DNA of 64,000 nt from Parvimonas sp015257355 (GTDB lineage: Bacteria > Bacillota > Clostridia > Tissierellales > Peptoniphilaceae), in NCBI RefSeq assembly GCF_050262165.1, contig NZ_CP189844.1; one strand, 5' to 3'. Numbering within the stretch: position 1 is the first letter of the stretch; each line of letters opens with the position of its first letter. The translations under genes and the position numbers were made by a program. The notes under the pieces were generated by a model. The model saw nothing but the letters and a program-made list of their open reading frames with translations. It made no database searches and was not told the origin of the DNA. This document shows, in pieces, positions 61,010 through 64,000 of this stretch.

Positions 61010-61308
61010 TATCTATGTGTATGTTAACCGTTTAAATACAGCCAGTAAGAAAAATCAAGGTGTGGATGTTGCTATTAAGTCAGACTTTAAAGTAGTTTAT
61101 CAACAGAAGAGTTAACAAAATTTAACACTCAATATCCGAAGCTGAATACTTAAATAACTACAGATTTTCATAATGGATTCTAAATCACAGATAAAACATA
61201 AATTTATTATATATAGATCAACCACTAAAAATGTTGGAAAATAGATTTGAAACTACTAAGATAGAAGAAATGGACTTCGATTTACGATTAATAGTAAATG
61301 AGGAATAG
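61010..61308 (+). pseudogene. Remnant of an ORF6N/KilA-type phage regulator (C-terminal part)
   Basis: Three frames must be joined to read the tail of an ORF6N-domain protein. SKKNQGVDVAIKSDF is read from about 61050. STEELTKFNTQYPKLN starts at 61100 in another frame. ITTDFHNGF and ITDKT follow, then IYYI (stops interrupt each). STTKNVGK comes next, and TKIEEMDFD ends at 61308. I recall the pattern FNEQYP...FHDRFIIID...IGASLKDLGKK of ORF6N proteins (phage antirepressors) and it matches well. At least one frameshift and five internal stop codons show decay. Recognition is from memory. The 60678-61009 stretch before it holds only two short hairpins (60802-60826 and 60876-60894) and no gene that I can support. 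Confidence 0.55.
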
Positions 61309-61318
61309 GAGAAGAATA

Positions 61319-64000
61319 ATGCAATCTAATTTTGATTTTTTACAAAATGATTTTCCAGTTTTATATCAGATTGGAAGTATTGCCGAAAAATATCTATATA
61401 CAGATTCAAATTCTTGTTTAATAAAATTGGGAATTTTTGGAGAGATGGTGGTTAATCTAATGTTGCAATTAGACAAAATTCCTGTGCCACAAACAGATAA
61501 TACCCATGCGAATCGTATTAAGCTTTTAAGAAAAGAAAGCATGCTTCCAAATCAGATTGACGATATTTTATATGCTTTAAGACTGAATAGAAATAAGGCG
61601 GTGCACTCAAATTTAGATGATCGAGAACAATGCAAGACACTTCTTCGAATGACTTACAATTTAGCAGTGTGGTTTATGCAAGTATATGGAGATATTAATG
61701 GAACGATTAATGATTTTTCAATGCCTGTGGAAGATAAAACCAACTATGCATCTTTGGTTGAAGAAAAAGAGACACTTATACAAGAATTGAGTGCAAAAAT
61801 CAAAGATATACAAGCACAAGATATTTCACAAAATGATCGTATTCAAAAAGCAAATAATGCAGTTAACTTCATGAAGCTCTCAGAAAAGGAAACAAGATAT
61901 TTGATTGATGAGCAGCTTCGTAGAGTTGGTTGGGAAGTTGATACTGAGACACTACGTTATTCAAATGGAGTTCGACCACAGAAAGGAAAAAATCTGGCAA
62001 TAGCTGAGTGGCCGACAGAAAATGGATATGGAGAAAAAGGACATGCTGACTATGTGCTTTTTGTGGGATTAAAGATGGTTGGGATAATTGAAGCAAAAAG
62101 AACGAGTCTGGATGTACCTTCTATAATTGATGTGCAAGGGAAAGAATATGCAAAGAATGTTATAAGGGAATACAATGCAGATAGAGTTGCAGAAGATGAG
62201 GCAGAGTATGGTGTTAATTCAAAGAAAGAAAGTTATCAATTTTCGGATTGGAATGGATACAAAGTACCTTTCGTATTTGCAACCAATGGACGTAAATATT
62301 TGGAGCAGATTAAAACAAAGTCGGGAATTTGGTTCTTAGATTTAAGAGACAATAGCAATATACCAAGAGCATTGCAGGGATGGATTAGTCCAGGCGGTAT
62401 TGTGGAGTGGTTGGAGAAGGATATCCAATCAGCAAATGATAATTTGAAGAATACTCGCTATGACTTATTGACAGACAAAAATGGTTTGAACCTGCGTAGT
62501 TATCAAATTCAAGCGATAGAAGCAGCAGAAAAAAGTATTATAGAAGGAGCAAAAACAGTTCTGCTTTCAATGGCTACAGGCACTGGTAAAACACGAACAA
62601 TTTTGGGGATGATATACCGTTTTTTAAAATCCAATCGTTTCAAAAGAATATTGTTTTTAGTGGATAGGACAGCGCTTGGTATGCAGGCACAGGATGTATT
62701 TAATGAAGTCAAGCTTGAAGATTTACTGACATTAGGTGAGATCTATAACATAAATAAATTAGAGGAAAAAGAAATATCAAGAGAAACAAAAATACAAGTT
62801 GCTACTGTGCAGAGCTTGATAAAACGCATTATGTATAGTGAAGAGGGACTAATTCCCGCTGTTTCTGATTATGATTTGATTATAGTGGATGAGGCTCACC
62901 GAGGTTATACATTAGACAAAGAAATGGATGAAGATGAGTTGCTCTATCGAAATCAAGATGATTTTGTGAGCAAATATCGAACCATCATTGAATATTTTGA
63001 TGCTGTAAAAGTTGCGCTTACGGCAACGCCTGCATTGCATACTACTGAAATTTTTGGGAAACCGGTATTTAATTATTCATACAGAGAAGCGGTAATCGAT
63101 GGCTATTTGGTTGACCATGATGCACCTCATAATCTGAAGACGAAACTCAGTGTAGAAGGTATTAAATACAATAAGGGCGAAATTGTGCCAATTTATGATC
63201 CTATTACCGGAGAGGTAACCAATAGCGATGAATTGGAAGATGAACTCAAATTTGATATTGATCAATTCAATCGTAAAGTAATTACAGCAGATTTCAACAG
63301 AGTAGTTTTAGAAGAAATTTCAAATTACATTGATCCCGAAGGAGAAGGAAAAATACTAATTTATGCCGTGGATGATAAGCATGCTGATTTAATCGTTTCC
63401 TTGTTAAGAGAAATCTATGAGTCACAAGGTGTTGACCAAGATGCTATTATGAAAATTACAGGAAGCATAGGAGATAAAAAGAGAGTAGGAGAAGCAATCA
63501 GGCGTTTTAAAAATGAAAAATATCCAAGCATTGCTGTTACAGTTGACTTGTTGACAACAGGAATAGATGTACCGGAAATCACAACCTTAGTATTTGTACG
63601 CCGTGTAAAATCAAGAATCCTGTTTGAACAGATGCTGGGTAGAGCAACAAGACTTTGTGAGAAAATAGGAAAGACACATTTTGAAATATATGATCCGGTT
63701 GGCGTATATGAATCTCTTAAAGATGTTAGCACGATGAAGCCGATTGTTGTCAATCCAGAGACGGATTTTGTCGATTTGATGGAAGGGTTGAAATTGCTAA
63801 CAGAGGAACAAGTACAAAATCAAATTGACCTTATTGTTGCCAAAATGAGAAGAAAGATTAAAAATCTATCGAAGCAACAAATGGAATACTTTGGAGTACT
63901 TTCAGATGGAAAAAATCCACAACAATTCATTGAGGAAATATTAAATTTAACTCCGAATCAAGCAAAAACAATGATTTTAAAAAATGCTCCGGTATTTGAA
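61319..64000 (+). CDS. hsdR: Type I restriction enzyme R subunit, 5' part (runs off right edge)
   Basis: 894 codons are in the window from ATG 61319, seven bases after AGGAG, with no stop before the edge. Residues 1-150 resemble a DUF4145-type N-terminus. The HSDR_N nuclease has Asp244 in GHADYVLF and Glu258-Ala-Lys260 in GIIEAKR (PD-(D/E)xK). The helicase motor has Walker A MATGTGKT (Lys424), DEAH (524-527, IIVDEAHRGY), VALTATP, and a motif VI region GRATRLCEKIGK. This is the ATP-dependent translocase and nuclease of a restriction-modification system; the M and S subunits must be beyond the edge or elsewhere. Base composition is clearly less AT-rich than its left neighbours. Confidence 0.93.
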   Translation, partial: MQSNFDFLQNDFPVLYQIGSIAEKYLYTDSNSCLIKLGIFGEMVVNLMLQLDKIPVPQTDNTHANRIKLLRKESMLPNQIDDILYALRLNRNKAVHSNLDDREQCKTLLRMTYNLAVWFMQVYGDINGTINDFSMPVEDKTNYASLVEEKETLIQELSAKIKDIQAQDISQNDRIQKANNAVNFMKLSEKETRYLIDEQLRRVGWEVDTETLRYSNGVRPQKGKNLAIAEWPTENGYGEKGHADYVLFVGLKMVGIIEAKRTSLDVPSIIDVQGKEYAKNVIREYNADRVAEDEAEYGVNSKKESYQFSDWNGYKVPFVFATNGRKYLEQIKTKSGIWFLDLRDNSNIPRALQGWISPGGIVEWLEKDIQSANDNLKNTRYDLLTDKNGLNLRSYQIQAIEAAEKSIIEGAKTVLLSMATGTGKTRTILGMIYRFLKSNRFKRILFLVDRTALGMQAQDVFNEVKLEDLLTLGEIYNINKLEEKEISRETKIQVATVQSLIKRIMYSEEGLIPAVSDYDLIIVDEAHRGYTLDKEMDEDELLYRNQDDFVSKYRTIIEYFDAVKVALTATPALHTTEIFGKPVFNYSYREAVIDGYLVDHDAPHNLKTKLSVEGIKYNKGEIVPIYDPITGEVTNSDELEDELKFDIDQFNRKVITADFNRVVLEEISNYIDPEGEGKILIYAVDDKHADLIVSLLREIYESQGVDQDAIMKITGSIGDKKRVGEAIRRFKNEKYPSIAVTVDLLTTGIDVPEITTLVFVRRVKSRILFEQMLGRATRLCEKIGKTHFEIYDPVGVYESLKDVSTMKPIVVNPETDFVDLMEGLKLLTEEQVQNQIDLIVAKMRRKIKNLSKQQMEYFGVLSDGKNPQQFIEEILNLTPNQAKTMILKNAPVFE

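Overview
The window is a very A+T-rich chromosomal segment from a low-GC anaerobic Firmicute. It carries a selenocysteine-dependent glycine reductase operon, a single-chain 1222-residue PurL, a valine T-box, a CggR-led glycolytic operon and a clostridial-style dcw/mre cluster. Together these point to the Tissierellia/Peptoniphilaceae (Parvimonas-like). That placement is an inference from gene content; no 16S gene is present to confirm it. Nearly all genes are on the + strand. The exception is a truncated membrane-protein gene at the left edge.

Layout. 1-542: partial minus-strand gene. 700-12452: de novo purine operon (purC, purE, purM, purL, a second purC, purF, purN, purH, purD) behind a ykkC-family, probably PRPP, riboswitch with an overlapping terminator. 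12489-13605: rpsF-ssb-rpsR. 13749-14743: two small XRE regulators flanking a small membrane protein, with a perfect 20-bp palindrome over the promoter. 14802-16707: hflX and a YigZ/IMPACT gene. 16754-20405: nucleoside-type ABC transporter ATPase and two permeases; a candidate binding lipoprotein lies far away at 57975. 20453-26763: map, then cggR-gap-pgk-tpiA-eno. 26920-28524: Na/Pi cotransporter. 28596-35755: trxB-grdE-grdA-grdB and grdC-grdD, with in-frame UGA codons in grdA and grdB. 35823-40105: peroxiredoxin, T-box-valS, a small membrane ORF, and hpt. 40108-40845: decayed methyltransferase. 40847-42655: DUF819 transporter and OsmC-like protein. 42726-44099: surface-anchored protein of unknown function. 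44197-47121: a compact three-gene set (cytosolic binding-protein-like protein with a DUF1858-type head, CxxC-containing P-loop GTPase, soluble ABC ATPase, no permease). This set is my best candidate for an undescribed system. 47275-57902: small membrane protein, U32 peptidase-family protein, NusG-II/Gx pair, radC, mreBCD and a very large PBP2. 57914-60677: BMP-family lipoprotein and guaA.

After the guaA stop codon the sequence changes character: less A+T-rich with different codon use. A shredded ORF6N-type phage-regulator remnant lies there, followed by the start of a type I restriction hsdR that runs off the right edge. The 3' end of guaA is a known integration site for genomic islands, so this is probably an island boundary.

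Purine and PRPP metabolism recurs across the window (pur operon, hpt, guaA, nucleoside ABC transporter). Energy metabolism is represented by lower glycolysis and glycine reduction to acetyl phosphate. Protein starts were set from Shine-Dalgarno spacing. Functional statements rest on recognised family motifs, not on database searches.
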